DNA from: Haloarcula rubra
Lineage (GTDB): Archaea; Halobacteriota; Halobacteria; Halobacteriales; Haloarculaceae
Direction of reading: 5' to 3'
NCBI RefSeq assembly: GCF_019599465.1
Contig: NZ_RKLR01000008.1
Span: forward strand, 62,001 to 126,000
Length of the DNA: 64,000 nt
Shown here piece after piece: positions 50,977 through 60,522 of this stretch. Numbering within the stretch: the stretch's first letter is position 1; every line of letters begins with the position of its first letter. The position numbers and the translations under genes are program-made. The notes beneath the pieces are model-generated. The model was not told the origin of the DNA. It did no database searches and saw only the letters and a program-made list of their open reading frames with translations.

Positions 50977-52767
50977 ATGTACGATCAGCGAGTGACGATT
51001 CGGGACGCAGTGCGGCGAATCGAGAACGGTAATTACCTGCTCCCCGCGATTCAGAGAGAGATTGTCTGGGAACGTGAGCAGATAACCGACCTCTTTGACT
51101 CCGTTCTGCAGGGCTATCCGATTGGGACATTCCTCTACTGGGATCTGCAGGAAGAGAACTGGGACGAGTATACGATGTATGGCTTCATCAAGGACTATAT
51201 TACCTCGACGAAGTGGATTGAGACCAATGCCCAGTCCCGTAATTCCAAAGCGAAACCGGACGGGGCTGGTGATCTGAAGCTCATTCTCGACGGACAGCAA
51301 CGACTCTCTTCATTTTATATCGGTCTCAAGGGAACATACACGTACAAGCAGCCGTACAAATGGTACCGGAACCCGAGTTCTTGGACGAAGTCACGCCTCT
51401 ATCTTAATCTCAGCTCTAATCCACGGACAGAAGCCGAGGAAGGCGGCGATCGTAACACCAGATACCAGTTCAAGTTCCTCTCGGTGGATAATTACGACGA
51501 AACCCTCGTTCAGCGCAGTGAAGACTGGTGGTTCCGGGCGGGTGCAATTCTCAATTATCCAGACTCCATCGACATCCAGGATTATATCACGGAGCAGATA
51601 TCCGAACGGGAAATAGCAGATGAGCAAGCGTTCAGACAGAACCTCCAAGATCTCAGACGGGCGATTCACGATCAGAAGTACATCACCTACTTCGAAGAGC
51701 AACGCCAAGATATCGACCGTGTCCTTGAGATATTCATTCGCACGAATGATGGAGGCACACAGCTCAGTAAATCCGACCTGTTGCTCTCGATTGCGCAGGC
51801 CAACTGGCAAGAGTACGATGCCCGGGAGGAACTCACGTCTTTCGTCGACCACCTCAACACCCAGCTTCCGATGCCGAACAGTTACGGGAAGGACTTCCTC
51901 CTGAAATCCTCGCTCGTCTTAGCTGACCTTCCCGTCCGGTACAGGGTTAGCCAGTTCAAGCGTGAGAACGTCGCGAAAATGGAAGCAGAATGGACGGAGA
52001 TTCGGCGAGCCATCGAGGAGGCAGCAACCCTCGTCAACTATTTTGGAATCGGTGGCAAGACACTGCTGAGCCGAAACGCGGTCATTCCGCTCGCGTATTA
52101 TTTCAAGCAGACAGGGCTGACGGCCGAAAAACTACGCCGGGATGAGAGCAAGCGGGCAGAAACAAAACGCGAAATCAAACGATGGTTCGTCTCGTCACTC
52201 CTCCATGGGACCTTCTCGGGCAGTGCTGACTCCGTCCTGACCCGACTTCGAGATGTACTCAGGAATCAGGCTGGAGATGGGTTCCCGGTTGAGGCAATTG
52301 AAGCGGAGCTCGCTGACCTCGGAAAGATGACGGGGTTCAACGAGGAGATGATCGAGAATGTCCTCGAGTACACGAAAGGTGGAAGTCGGACGTTCCTAGC
52401 GTTGACACTCCTCTATGATCAGATAGACTTCGGGAGTATCCAGTATCACCAGGACCATATCTTCCCGAGTAATCTCCTTAGCGAAGATCACTTGGTCGAA
52501 CAGGGAATTGACCGTGACCGCGCTCGGACTTTCGAGGAAAAAAGCGACCGTCTAGCGAACCTCCAGCTGCTGACCGGCCGCGAAAACGAGGCAAAACAGG
52601 ACGAACCTTTCGAGAAGTGGATCAAAAGCAGGGATGAGTCATTCTACGACACCCATCTGATCCCGACCGACCCTCAGACCCACCAGCTAGAGAACTTCGA
52701 TATGTTCATAGAACAGCGTGCGGAGCTCATCAGAGACGAACTGCAGTCCGTGTTGGGACCTATGTAA
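50977..52767 (+). CDS. DUF262/HNH (GmrSD-like) restriction protein
   Basis: 596 residues from ATG 50977 (MYDQRVTIRDAVRRIENG); the frame continues to a TTG at 50944 without family support. The DUF262 part shows LPAIQREIVWEREQITDLFD and SVLQGYPIGTFLYWD early and the DGQQR motif (ILDGQQRLSSFYIGL) near residue 104, used for nucleotide binding/hydrolysis. The C-terminal HNH-like (DUF1524) part has YHQDHIFPSNLL near 491 and NLQLLTGRENEAKQ. This combination in one chain is that of GmrSD/BrxU-type enzymes that cut modified DNA. It is divergent from hsdM, making a compact defence locus with type I and type IV-like activities. Confidence 0.8.
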   Translation: MYDQRVTIRDAVRRIENGNYLLPAIQREIVWEREQITDLFDSVLQGYPIGTFLYWDLQEENWDEYTMYGFIKDYITSTKWIETNAQSRNSKAKPDGAGDLKLILDGQQRLSSFYIGLKGTYTYKQPYKWYRNPSSWTKSRLYLNLSSNPRTEAEEGGDRNTRYQFKFLSVDNYDETLVQRSEDWWFRAGAILNYPDSIDIQDYITEQISEREIADEQAFRQNLQDLRRAIHDQKYITYFEEQRQDIDRVLEIFIRTNDGGTQLSKSDLLLSIAQANWQEYDAREELTSFVDHLNTQLPMPNSYGKDFLLKSSLVLADLPVRYRVSQFKRENVAKMEAEWTEIRRAIEEAATLVNYFGIGGKTLLSRNAVIPLAYYFKQTGLTAEKLRRDESKRAETKREIKRWFVSSLLHGTFSGSADSVLTRLRDVLRNQAGDGFPVEAIEAELADLGKMTGFNEEMIENVLEYTKGGSRTFLALTLLYDQIDFGSIQYHQDHIFPSNLLSEDHLVEQGIDRDRARTFEEKSDRLANLQLLTGRENEAKQDEPFEKWIKSRDESFYDTHLIPTDPQTHQLENFDMFIEQRAELIRDELQSVLGPM

Positions 52768-52843
52768 TAGCTTAAACCTAGTGCTTCCTACGGACCCCTC
52801 AAAAGGTGGATAACTTATACACTCGGTCGAGGCCGCAGAAAGT

Positions 52844-53650
52844 ATGCCCGAAATCGGCATCTACGCCCGTGTCTCGACGACAGACCAAGACCCACAACGA
52901 CAACTCGACGAACTTCGGGAGTTTGCCAGAGACACGTACGATGAGCCAGAGATTAACGCCTATGCAGACATCATCGGTGGTACTGAAACTGCCCGTGGTG
53001 AAGAGTACCAGCGGCTCCGTTCAGATATCGAAGACGGTTCTTTGGATGTAGTCGTCGTTCACGAGCTGTCCCGACTCTCCCGACTCGGTGCTGGCGAAAT
53101 CCACGGGTTCCTCGAGTTCTGTCTGAGTCACGAAACTGGCGTTCAAGATCTGGAAGTCGGACTGGAAATTAGCCTTGAGGATGGCCTCGTTGACAGAGCG
53201 GTGAGTCAGCTTATCGCCGGTGTGATGGGTGACCTCGCCCGGGTTGAGCACAAACAGAAGCTCCGTCGGATTCAATCCGGTATCGACGCTGCAAAAGAGG
53301 CTGGCCGATGGACTGGACGGCCCCCAGCTGGGTTCGATGTCAAAGACGGCTATCTCCAGGTCAACGCCGATGAGTTCCTGACTATTCGACGCGCGCTCGA
53401 ACGCATTGAGCAAGGCTATACCTATGCTGACGCAGCTGATGGAACACGTGTCGCGGAATCAACGTTGCGGGTCCTCTATGACGACCGCCGTGACCTCTAC
53501 TTCTACGCTGAAGCTGAAGACGAGCGCCTCCAAGCCGCCGCAGAAGAACTCGAGGCACTAGAGAAGCCGGATATTCCCGATGATACGAGTCTCCCCAGGC
53601 AAGAAATTCGAACTATCGTTCGCGATGAAATCTACCGCTATCAGCAGTAG
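52844..53650 (+). CDS. Serine recombinase/resolvase
   Basis: 268 residues. The N-terminus is the serine recombinase catalytic domain: IGIYARVSTTDQDPQRQLDE with nucleophile Ser at residue 11, and VVVVHELSRLSRLGAGEIHG as the Arg-rich motif. A long helix and a C-terminal helix-turn-helix (TYADAADGTRVAESTLRVLY) complete it. It may invert or resolve DNA, or move the element. It stands alone at the border between the defence region and the metal region, with AT-rich DNA on its right. Confidence 0.85.
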   Translation: MPEIGIYARVSTTDQDPQRQLDELREFARDTYDEPEINAYADIIGGTETARGEEYQRLRSDIEDGSLDVVVVHELSRLSRLGAGEIHGFLEFCLSHETGVQDLEVGLEISLEDGLVDRAVSQLIAGVMGDLARVEHKQKLRRIQSGIDAAKEAGRWTGRPPAGFDVKDGYLQVNADEFLTIRRALERIEQGYTYADAADGTRVAESTLRVLYDDRRDLYFYAEAEDERLQAAAEELEALEKPDIPDDTSLPRQEIRTIVRDEIYRYQQ

Positions 53651-53818
53651 TTAGGCAAACCTGCAAACTGTGCGATAACCCTCCGCATCGCATATTCATA
53701 GGAATAATGTTATTAACTAAATCAAAATATATTATTAGAATTGATGCTGCTTTGGGCATATATTAACAGCCAGTTTAATAATTCTGGGCTGTCCAGGATG
53801 AGAGACGAGACGATTGCA

Positions 53819-54733
53819 ATGGAACATGATCATGCTACTGAGAATGGTCACGAGCACAGTGTTAGCGGCGGCGATAGCATCAGTAAACTCGGTGCCGTAG
53901 CAGGTATCAATCTGGTCGGATTCGTCGCTGAATTAGCTGGTGGGCTCTTGTTTGGTTCCGTCGCATTACTGAGTGACGCGCTGCATATGCTGTTTGACGC
54001 GCTGGCGTACGTGATGGCCTTTGCAGCTGCGGCCGTCGCTGACCGGTACGATAGGTCGCCGGAGTGGTCCTATGGGCTGCACCGACTCGAACCGCTCGCC
54101 GCGTTTCTGAACGGTGCGCTGTTGATTCCAATGGTAATCTACATCGTCTACGAGTCGTATCAGCGGTTTCTGAACCCGATTGATATTGGAACAGGCCCAA
54201 CACTCGCAATCGCAGTGGCTGGCCTCGTAATCAATCTCGTGTCGGTCTATGTCGTCCAGGGTGGTGAGATGAATCTCAACGAACGCGGCGCGTTTTATCA
54301 TCTGCTCGGTGATGCCGGCGGATCGGTCGCTGTTATTGTTTCAGTGGTGGCGATTGACCTCACCGGCCTTCGAGTCATCGACCCCGTTGTCGCTATTCTC
54401 ATCGCCGGTATCGTTCTCTGGTCGGCTGGGAAACTCTTGCGAGGCAGCGGTATCATCTTCCTTCATAAAGGCCCCATCTCCGGTGAGGAAGTGGAGACAG
54501 CTGTCCTCCGTATCGACGGCGTCGAAGCTATCGAAGACCTCCACACGTGGCAGATCTGTAGCGAACTGACAATCGCGACGTTACACCTACGGACGGCAGT
54601 CGAGACGCTCGCCGCAGCGGACCGAATTCGCCGAGAGGTCCACGAGGCATTAGCCGATATTGGCGTGAATCACGCCACAATCGAATTCCTGCACAGTGAG
54701 CACGACGACCGCCTCGACGCCCACACTCACTGA
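53819..54733 (+). CDS. Cation diffusion facilitator, CzcD/ZitB-type metal efflux
   Basis: 304 residues from ATG 53819. An N-terminal His-rich stretch (MEHDHATENGHEHSV) is followed by six membrane helices. The metal-site motif SDALHMLFDALAYVMA lies in the second helix, and a matching pair appears later. A cytoplasmic domain (VEAIEDLHTWQICSELTIAT) ends with a His/Asp tail (HSEHDDRLDAHTH). The family exports Zn, Cd or Co in exchange for protons. The upstream 80 bp are very AT-rich, as expected for a promoter. It is followed after 2 nt by the SpoIIAA-like gene, an operon partner. Confidence 0.85.
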   Translation: MEHDHATENGHEHSVSGGDSISKLGAVAGINLVGFVAELAGGLLFGSVALLSDALHMLFDALAYVMAFAAAAVADRYDRSPEWSYGLHRLEPLAAFLNGALLIPMVIYIVYESYQRFLNPIDIGTGPTLAIAVAGLVINLVSVYVVQGGEMNLNERGAFYHLLGDAGGSVAVIVSVVAIDLTGLRVIDPVVAILIAGIVLWSAGKLLRGSGIIFLHKGPISGEEVETAVLRIDGVEAIEDLHTWQICSELTIATLHLRTAVETLAAADRIRREVHEALADIGVNHATIEFLHSEHDDRLDAHTH

Positions 54734-54735
54734 CG

Positions 54736-55179
54736 ATGACTCCAACTACGACTCACGACGACACGCACCAGGACCACACTGGCACTCCGATGTATGAACT
54801 CTTGGGGGCAACCGAAGATAATGTCATCGCGCTCCGGATGCACAAGGGAACACGATCAGGGTACCAGGAGTTCTACGAGTTGTTAAGTGAGAAAACCATC
54901 CAATACGGGGCGATCCATGTCTACGAGGAGACCACTGACTGGACTGTGTGGACGTTCCTGACACACCTCGCCGGCCTGATTCCTGACCTACGATATGGAT
55001 CGGAGTTCGCCATCGAGCGATACGCTGCAGTCGGTGACAACGTGTGGGCGAGGCTACTCTATGAATTGTGGAAGGTGATTCGTCCTCTCTGGCCCGTTGC
55101 ACCGACGGAAATGCGGTATTTCGATGTCGATGACCGCGACGAAGCACTTCGCTGGGTCAAATACGGTGAGATAGTATGA
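54736..55179 (+). CDS. SpoIIAA-like (STAS-fold) protein
   Basis: 147 residues. The sequence IHVYEETTDWTVWTFLTHLA, RYGSEFAIERYAAVGDNVWA and EMRYFDVDDRDEALRWV are characteristic of the SpoIIAA-like/STAS fold, usually about 120 residues. The His/Thr-rich N-terminus is extra. It follows the CDF gene with 2 nt between, so it is probably made with the transporter. A lipid- or membrane-linked regulatory role is likely for the family, but nothing here fixes it. Confidence 0.75.
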   Translation: MTPTTTHDDTHQDHTGTPMYELLGATEDNVIALRMHKGTRSGYQEFYELLSEKTIQYGAIHVYEETTDWTVWTFLTHLAGLIPDLRYGSEFAIERYAAVGDNVWARLLYELWKVIRPLWPVAPTEMRYFDVDDRDEALRWVKYGEIV

Positions 55180-55229
55180 GAATCTCTCAGGTTACGCGTA
55201 ATCCCCAGAGTGTGGGGTTCATTCGTTTC

Positions 55230-55429
55230 TCGTCGGCGCTATAATCGCGACGGATTCCCAGAAAGTAGCGATACACGGAACGTTGACGATTGTCGTCTCT
55301 GCCCTCTTCCCATTTGCTGAAGAGCCATGGCTGCGGGAACACTATGGCGAAGAGTATGAAGCATTCCGTGAGCGGACCCCTCGGTTTGTCGGGTGGGATT
55401 TGCTGACCAAACTTTTGGGCGTGTCGTAG
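55230..55429 (+). pseudogene. C-terminal remnant of an isoprenylcysteine methyltransferase (ICMT) family gene
   Basis: The frame reads ...LTIVVSALFPFAEEPWLREH, then YGEEYEAFRERTPRFVGWDL and a stop at 55427-55429. EEPWLREHYGEEYEAYRERTPRF is the conserved ICMT-family C-terminus, but the membrane helices that should precede it are missing: upstream of about 55260 the frame loses similarity. A truncated gene in the metal-resistance region is the most likely reading. Confidence 0.6.
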
Positions 55430-55453
55430 GACTCTCTCGGTTTCACTACATTC

Positions 55454-56656
55454 TCAGTCTGCTGGGCTGAAATCGGCAATTTCGCTGGAGCGTGTTGCTG
55501 ATTCTATCGAGTAGACTAGACTCCCAGTGAACAAAGCAATACTCCCGGCGATAAAGAGTACACCTAGCGGTGATGCTGGGTCAACGAAGACCCAGTACAG
55601 TGGCGCCGCAATCGATGGCCCCGCTGCGAGAATCGCGATTTTCGCTACCAGCGGGCCACAGCACCCACAGGTACACGAGCCAACAACTGTCGCTGTGCCT
55701 GCAGTCCCCTCTGTAAGTCCAGCACTCTCCTCGATTCGCCAGTACCGAGCGATAATCCCTGCATTGAATCCGATGAGCGAACTCAGGAGACCAACAACTA
55801 TCACCAGCCCTGGAGAGATTGCGAGGAAGAACGGAATGTGCGGCCGGACAACTTCGAGTGTCGGCCAAGAAACCAGTTGATAAATGACCGGTAAGACGAC
55901 CAGTTTCGGCTCGTGTGGTAGCCCTTCTTCGGGAAATACGGAGAGATATCCTGTAATGAAGAGGAAAAACAGCCCAACGACGACCGCCACACCAATGCCG
56001 AAACGCCGGGCCACTGGGTCACGGAAGACGTCTCGAATAACGTGGGCTGCATCTTTTTTGAGGATATACCCAACAGCGATGGGGAGACTCAATGCCAGCA
56101 AGTATCCGAGGGGATGGGAGTTACTCGCTGGTCCTGGGATGAGATATGGGTAGGTCACCCACAGCCCCAAAATGAACCCAAGTCCGGTGTATCGAGGGCG
56201 CGTCCGCCATCTAAACCAACCGATTGAGAGACTCCCAATCATGATAGTAAGCCCGACAGCGAACGCTATCAAGGGGTACAACGACCGCGAAAACGGCATA
56301 GTCGCAGCCGAGTACTGGACATCAATCGAGAGTGCATCGAACAGAACAGCTCCCGTCGCTGCTGTTACGATACCGATAAAGACACCGGTGAGGGCCTGTT
56401 CGGGAGTGAGTCGACTATGTCGTTTGAATCCGACAGCTCCACCGACAATAGCAATCCCAACGAGGGTGAGCATGGCCCCATGTATCTCTGTGAGACCAGC
56501 GGCTCCGGTCACGCTATGTGCTGACGCGGTTGGGACCTGTGTCAATGCAATAATACAGGAGACAAGCACCGTGCCTGTCCGAACCCCGACGCCAGTCGAG
56601 CGAGTATTTGCTGACCCAGGTTGTATCTGCCACTGAGACCGGGTTCCCGTACTCAT
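55454..56656 (-). CDS. Polytopic membrane protein with a CTCGCC cysteine cluster
   Basis: 400 residues from ATG 56656; the frame has 15 more residues upstream. About eleven membrane helices. A signal-like start (SCIIALTQVPTASAHSVTGA) suggests the first segment may be cleaved. Near residue 330, SCTCGCCGPLVAKIAILAAG places four cysteines in a row of seven, a likely metal or redox site at the membrane. The rest is unassigned. Its neighbours handle copper or zinc (cupredoxin, CDF, P1B ATPase), so a metal or thiol transport role is a reasonable guess. It is convergent with the ICMT remnant. Confidence 0.6.
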   Translation of the reverse strand: MSTGTRSQWQIQPGSANTRSTGVGVRTGTVLVSCIIALTQVPTASAHSVTGAAGLTEIHGAMLTLVGIAIVGGAVGFKRHSRLTPEQALTGVFIGIVTAATGAVLFDALSIDVQYSAATMPFSRSLYPLIAFAVGLTIMIGSLSIGWFRWRTRPRYTGLGFILGLWVTYPYLIPGPASNSHPLGYLLALSLPIAVGYILKKDAAHVIRDVFRDPVARRFGIGVAVVVGLFFLFITGYLSVFPEEGLPHEPKLVVLPVIYQLVSWPTLEVVRPHIPFFLAISPGLVIVVGLLSSLIGFNAGIIARYWRIEESAGLTEGTAGTATVVGSCTCGCCGPLVAKIAILAAGPSIAAPLYWVFVDPASPLGVLFIAGSIALFTGSLVYSIESATRSSEIADFSPAD

Positions 56657-56806
56657 AGTACTATAGAATTTGGGTCCATCGTTTTGCATCCACTGGTACA
56701 CCCTTCGAATTCCGTTGTCGTCGTCGGGATTTCTGAAACCACTCTGTCGATTCGCTCTTTTGCTTGCGATGCTTGTATGCTAGACGCTTGTATTTGCGTT
56801 TCATGT

Positions 56807-57241
56807 TCATCCGGAATCCATGAAGGCGATGAACTGAATGTGTTTGAGGAACCAAAACGGGAGGAATACACCGACCAGTGCAGCGAGTAGCACCGTCGTT
56901 GAAACTTGCCATACAATCTCTGCGATGACTGTTCCAAGAACTAGTACACCGTTGTACGCGATGGCGTTTATGACGATATCCGCTCCTGACTCAGGACGAG
57001 GCCAGTCGAGTACAGTGACTGAAATTGTGGGTGCCCGGCCCGTCCATATCACCAGTATGAGTCCTCCAACCCCACAAGAGAACCATGCCAGTACGGTTGG
57101 TGGCCACGAGAAGAGAATCGTACTGACGATAATCAGCAAAAGGACCGGAAGTACCGTTCCGACGATTTCGATGGCAGTGAACTCTCTAAACACAGAATAG
57201 TCTGTGCCACTCTGCTCAATCATAATAGGCGTTGCATCCAT
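56807..57241 (-). CDS. Small four-helix membrane protein
   Basis: 144 residues with four membrane helices, for example EIVGTVLPVLLLIIVSTILF and VSTTVLLAALVGVFLPFWFL. The C-terminus ends in a cytoplasmic-looking IQFIAFMDSG. No family recognised. It lies between the Cys-cluster membrane protein and the cupredoxin, and its start may share a promoter with the divergent cupredoxin gene 120-190 bp away. Confidence 0.5.
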   Translation of the reverse strand: MDATPIMIEQSGTDYSVFREFTAIEIVGTVLPVLLLIIVSTILFSWPPTVLAWFSCGVGGLILVIWTGRAPTISVTVLDWPRPESGADIVINAIAYNGVLVLGTVIAEIVWQVSTTVLLAALVGVFLPFWFLKHIQFIAFMDSG

Positions 57242-57426
57242 TGGAAGTTGGGTAAGTCCTATTCACTTCGTATCTCGACACTGGGGCTAGCAGCGCTGAA
57301 ACTGCCAACATTTGTGCGCTATTCTCTATTTCGGCTATCGCGGTTCGGGTATATCAACGCATGGCGATGTCCTATGATGTGGGAAGCCGCACCTGTCTCA
57401 TAATCAGGTACTGTATATTGACCAGT

Positions 57427-57957
57427 ATGGAGCGCAGACAACTTCTCAAAACTACCGGCTTGTTAACGACCGGTGGAGTCATTGGCCTCGCTGGATGCAG
57501 CTCTGCGGAAGAAAACGGTAGCAACCGGACCAATACTAGAGAGCCGAACACTGTCCTGATGATTACTGAGGGCGGTGAGTACTATTTTGACCCAATCGGA
57601 TTATTCGTCGAGCCTGGTGAGACTGTCACGTTTGAAATCCGGGGTGGCCGTCATTCAGCGACAGCGTACACTGAGGAGGCTACTTCGGCATCGGTAACGC
57701 GCATTCCTGCGGGTGCTGACTCTTTCGATAGTGGCACTCTCAATGCGCAAGGGGCCACATTTAATCATACGTTTGAAACAACAGGGACATACGATTATTT
57801 CTGTATCCCACACAAAACCATTGGAATGGTTGGCCGCATTGTGGTCGGTGAACCTGGTGGACCGGCTCAGGGGAGTATGCCACCGGACGGTTCTGTCCCA
57901 GAGAGTCAAACAATCGTTAATCAGGGCTCGCTATCTTATGAAGACTTCACCGGATGA
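57427..57957 (+). CDS. Cupredoxin (halocyanin-like) lipoprotein
   Basis: 177 residues from ATG 57427; the longer frame from 57361 is less likely. Twin-arginine MERRQLLKTTGLLTTGG and a lipobox ending GLAGC (Cys24) mark a Tat-exported, lipid-anchored protein. The cupredoxin domain holds likely copper ligands: His in GGRHSATAY, then Cys and His in YFCIPHKTIGM with a Met axial ligand after. Such proteins carry electrons at the haloarchaeal cell surface. The C-terminus adds about 30 residues of Gly/Pro/Ser tail. Confidence 0.85.
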   Translation: MERRQLLKTTGLLTTGGVIGLAGCSSAEENGSNRTNTREPNTVLMITEGGEYYFDPIGLFVEPGETVTFEIRGGRHSATAYTEEATSASVTRIPAGADSFDSGTLNAQGATFNHTFETTGTYDYFCIPHKTIGMVGRIVVGEPGGPAQGSMPPDGSVPESQTIVNQGSLSYEDFTG

Positions 57958-58021
57958 TGTACGGTATGACCGATAGCTTGTGTCGATTCACCGTGTAGAA
58001 GAAGGAGGCACATACGAGCTA

Positions 58022-58759
58022 TCAGAATCCACCTGTCGAAGAAATATATGCACCTGCGAACTGTAATGCGTTGTACGCGCCGTGCATCAGGGCTGGGACG
58101 GTGAGATTGCCGGTGTACTCGTATGCGCCACCCAAGACCAGTGCCAAAATAAAGGCAATGGCTATGTAGACAAGTTTCCCCTCGCCCGACAACGAGAAGA
58201 GGTGGATTGATGCGAACAGTGCGCTTGCCAATATCACTGCTCTTGTGGGGTGGAGTGACTCTGCGAGTGTCCCCTGAACGAGTCCTCTGAACAGCAGTTC
58301 CTCACCTGGGCCCACTAACAGAAACGAGAGCGGGATGAGAATGAGAAACACGACTGGGTTCTGTTGACCGATGGTAACAACGGTGTTCTGCGCTGATTCG
58401 ATATCCAGTATTGAGATTATTCCTGAGACTGACAACAGAAGAAGGATAAGAGCGATTGTCCCAACGACTGTGACTGCGATATCACGCTTATTGGGTACCG
58501 AAACGGGGACGAATCCGAATCCGAGCCCTCGAATTTTGAGATATACGAGTGCAAGGCCGCCAAAGGTGAGTCCCTGCAGTAGAACTGTACTCAGGAGTAG
58601 CCGTAGCGATGGCCGTGATGAGACATCGATTCCGACCACAAGCAGCACTGACGAGGCTCCAAGGACTACCATCGACCCGATAACGATTGGGACAAAAGTC
58701 AGTCCGATTGCAGTTGCGACAGAACGGATTCCTGTATCGAACCCGGATGTGTTATTCAA
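58022..58759 (-). CDS. CPBP (CAAX-like) intramembrane metalloprotease
   Basis: 245 residues with about eight membrane helices. The signature motifs are present: GPGEELLFRGLVQGTL (EExxxR), then LASALFASIHLFSL and a terminal MHGAYNALQFAG with the His. These form the catalytic site of the CPBP/type II CAAX-prenyl protease family. The most upstream start is TTG at 58759, the next in-frame ATG being about 29 codons later, past the first helix. It lies on the opposite strand to its neighbours and has no obvious operon partner. Confidence 0.78.
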   Translation of the reverse strand: MNNTSGFDTGIRSVATAIGLTFVPIVIGSMVVLGASSVLLVVGIDVSSRPSLRLLLSTVLLQGLTFGGLALVYLKIRGLGFGFVPVSVPNKRDIAVTVVGTIALILLLLSVSGIISILDIESAQNTVVTIGQQNPVVFLILIPLSFLLVGPGEELLFRGLVQGTLAESLHPTRAVILASALFASIHLFSLSGEGKLVYIAIAFILALVLGGAYEYTGNLTVPALMHGAYNALQFAGAYISSTGGF

Positions 58760-59029
58760 AATGCAACCCCACCATCTAGCAACTGCTTATTTTTGCCATG
58801 GTTATACATCTGGCGAGAATCATCAGTGACTCTGCTGTCAGCCTGTTTCTGAGACATTGTAATGCGCCGATAGCACGATTTTTGGGCCAACAAATTCAGT
58901 CAGTAATTCACAGTTCAATACTATAGTGGCACCTCGGATTCCTACCAACTGGGACACCGCCGCATGTTCATACGATACGGGCACCTTCTGTGTGATAAGG
59001 ACCACCATGACTTCCGGAGGGACGTAACG

Positions 59030-60007
59030 ATGTCTGATGATATCACTACACGGACCAGCGGTGACCGTGAACATGAGTCCCAGAAGCAGGAACCAGAGCG
59101 CGATGGCTCTGCCATCGAAGCCTGCCCAGAGTGTGGTGGTGGTATAATTGAAGACGAGGCTCACGGTGAACAGACCTGTGAGAGCTGTGGGTTAGTTTTC
59201 GAGGAAGCTCTCGTCGATCGAGGACCAGAGTGGCGAACCTTCGAAGCTGGCGACAACAGCAAAAAGAGTCGTGTAGGCGCTCCGACAACTAAGCTGATGC
59301 ACGATAAGGGACTGAGTACAAAAATCAGCTGGCAGGACAAAGATGCCAATGGGGCAGCCATAGCTGCTCGGAAGCGGGCACGCTTACAGCGTCTTCGAAC
59401 GTGGGACGAACGATTTCGGGCCAAGGACGCCACTGAACGGAACCTCAAACAGGCGTTCGGGGAAATCGACCGGATGGCATCCGCATTAGGTATCCCGGAA
59501 TCTGTTCGTGAAACTGCTGGTGTACTATACCGGCGGGCAGCCGAAGAGGATCTACTCCCGGGGCGGTCAATAGAGGGCATGTCAACAGCAGCGTTGTATG
59601 CAGCCGCGCGGCAACAGGGAATGCCCCGTCCCCTTTCAGCGTTTGCTGATGTCAGTCGAGTCGAAGAGATTCGGATCCAACGGGCCTATCGATATCTCTC
59701 CCGTGAGCTCGGACTGACACTCGAACCCGAGGATCCTACGGAATACTTGCCTCAGTTCGCTTCTGCACTCGATGTGAGTGAGGAAGCACAGCGAGTGGCT
59801 CGCGACATTCTAGAAGTAGCGACTCAAAACGCGATTCAAAGTGGGAAGAGTCCAGCCGGATTAGCGGCCGCAGCATTGTATGCTTCTACCCACCTTACGA
59901 ACGAGCAGTTAACACAAGAGACTGTGAGTAACGTCTGTCACATCTGCCAGACGACTATCCGGAGTCGCTATCAAGAACTCCTCGAAGTATACGCGGAACA
60001 TCAATAA
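59030..60007 (+). CDS. tfb: Transcription initiation factor TFB
   Basis: 325 residues from ATG 59030, with a GGAGG site at 59016-59020, one of few clear Shine-Dalgarno sites in this window; the upstream frame is unsupported. The N-terminal zinc ribbon has CPECGGGIIEDEAHGEQTC and CESCG (about 33-55), and two cyclin-like repeats follow (about 125-220 and 225-320). TFB recruits RNA polymerase to the TATA/BRE. Haloarchaea have several TFBs, and a copy in a metal/copper cluster may direct a special promoter set, but that is inference. The adjacent winged-helix and membrane genes are on the same strand. Confidence 0.9.
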   Translation: MSDDITTRTSGDREHESQKQEPERDGSAIEACPECGGGIIEDEAHGEQTCESCGLVFEEALVDRGPEWRTFEAGDNSKKSRVGAPTTKLMHDKGLSTKISWQDKDANGAAIAARKRARLQRLRTWDERFRAKDATERNLKQAFGEIDRMASALGIPESVRETAGVLYRRAAEEDLLPGRSIEGMSTAALYAAARQQGMPRPLSAFADVSRVEEIRIQRAYRYLSRELGLTLEPEDPTEYLPQFASALDVSEEAQRVARDILEVATQNAIQSGKSPAGLAAAALYASTHLTNEQLTQETVSNVCHICQTTIRSRYQELLEVYAEHQ

Positions 60008-60144
60008 CAGTGCCTGCATGTTCGAGACCCTTTCAGCGACTGAACACACCGAGTTGTATCGAATACACCGATGGTCGATTAGCATTCAATACCGCCATAA
60101 CAAAACTCACATCTTCTCTCGCAAAAAAACGAGGCAGACAGCAA

Positions 60145-60522
60145 ATGGGTGACAATCCGGGTTCTACCGTCGACACACCCCCTTTTCAGGCTGTTGTTGA
60201 CGCGTTAGATGACCCAGATTGTCAAGCAATCCTCCGTGAAACAGTTGACCCTATGACTGCAACAGAACTTACCGAAGCGTGTGACATCCCTAAATCAACG
60301 TTGTACCGAAAACTGGACCTATTGAGCACGGCATCTCTCGTTCGAGAACGGGATCAAATAAATCCTGGTGGTGGGCGTGTCACGCAGTATGAACGGGACT
60401 TCGAGGATATCACCATTTCCATGACCAAGTCTGGTGAGTTCTCCGTCGCTGTTGACAGAGACCAGCGGACGACGGACGAACGGCTTGCAGATATCTGGTC
60501 CAAGATGGGTGACGAGCTGTGA
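60145..60522 (+). CDS. Winged-helix transcriptional regulator
   Basis: 125 residues from ATG 60145; the frame extends to 60010 without similarity. A winged helix-turn-helix occupies about 15-80 (FQAVVDALDDPDCQAILRET, ATELTEACDIPKSTLYRKLD), then a beta-wing (GGGRVTQYERDFEDITISM) and a C-terminal helix. It overlaps the following membrane protein by 4 nt (GTGA), so they act together, probably as a sensor/repressor pair known from haloarchaea. No metal-binding motif is obvious in this protein. Confidence 0.8.
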   Translation: MGDNPGSTVDTPPFQAVVDALDDPDCQAILRETVDPMTATELTEACDIPKSTLYRKLDLLSTASLVRERDQINPGGGRVTQYERDFEDITISMTKSGEFSVAVDRDQRTTDERLADIWSKMGDEL

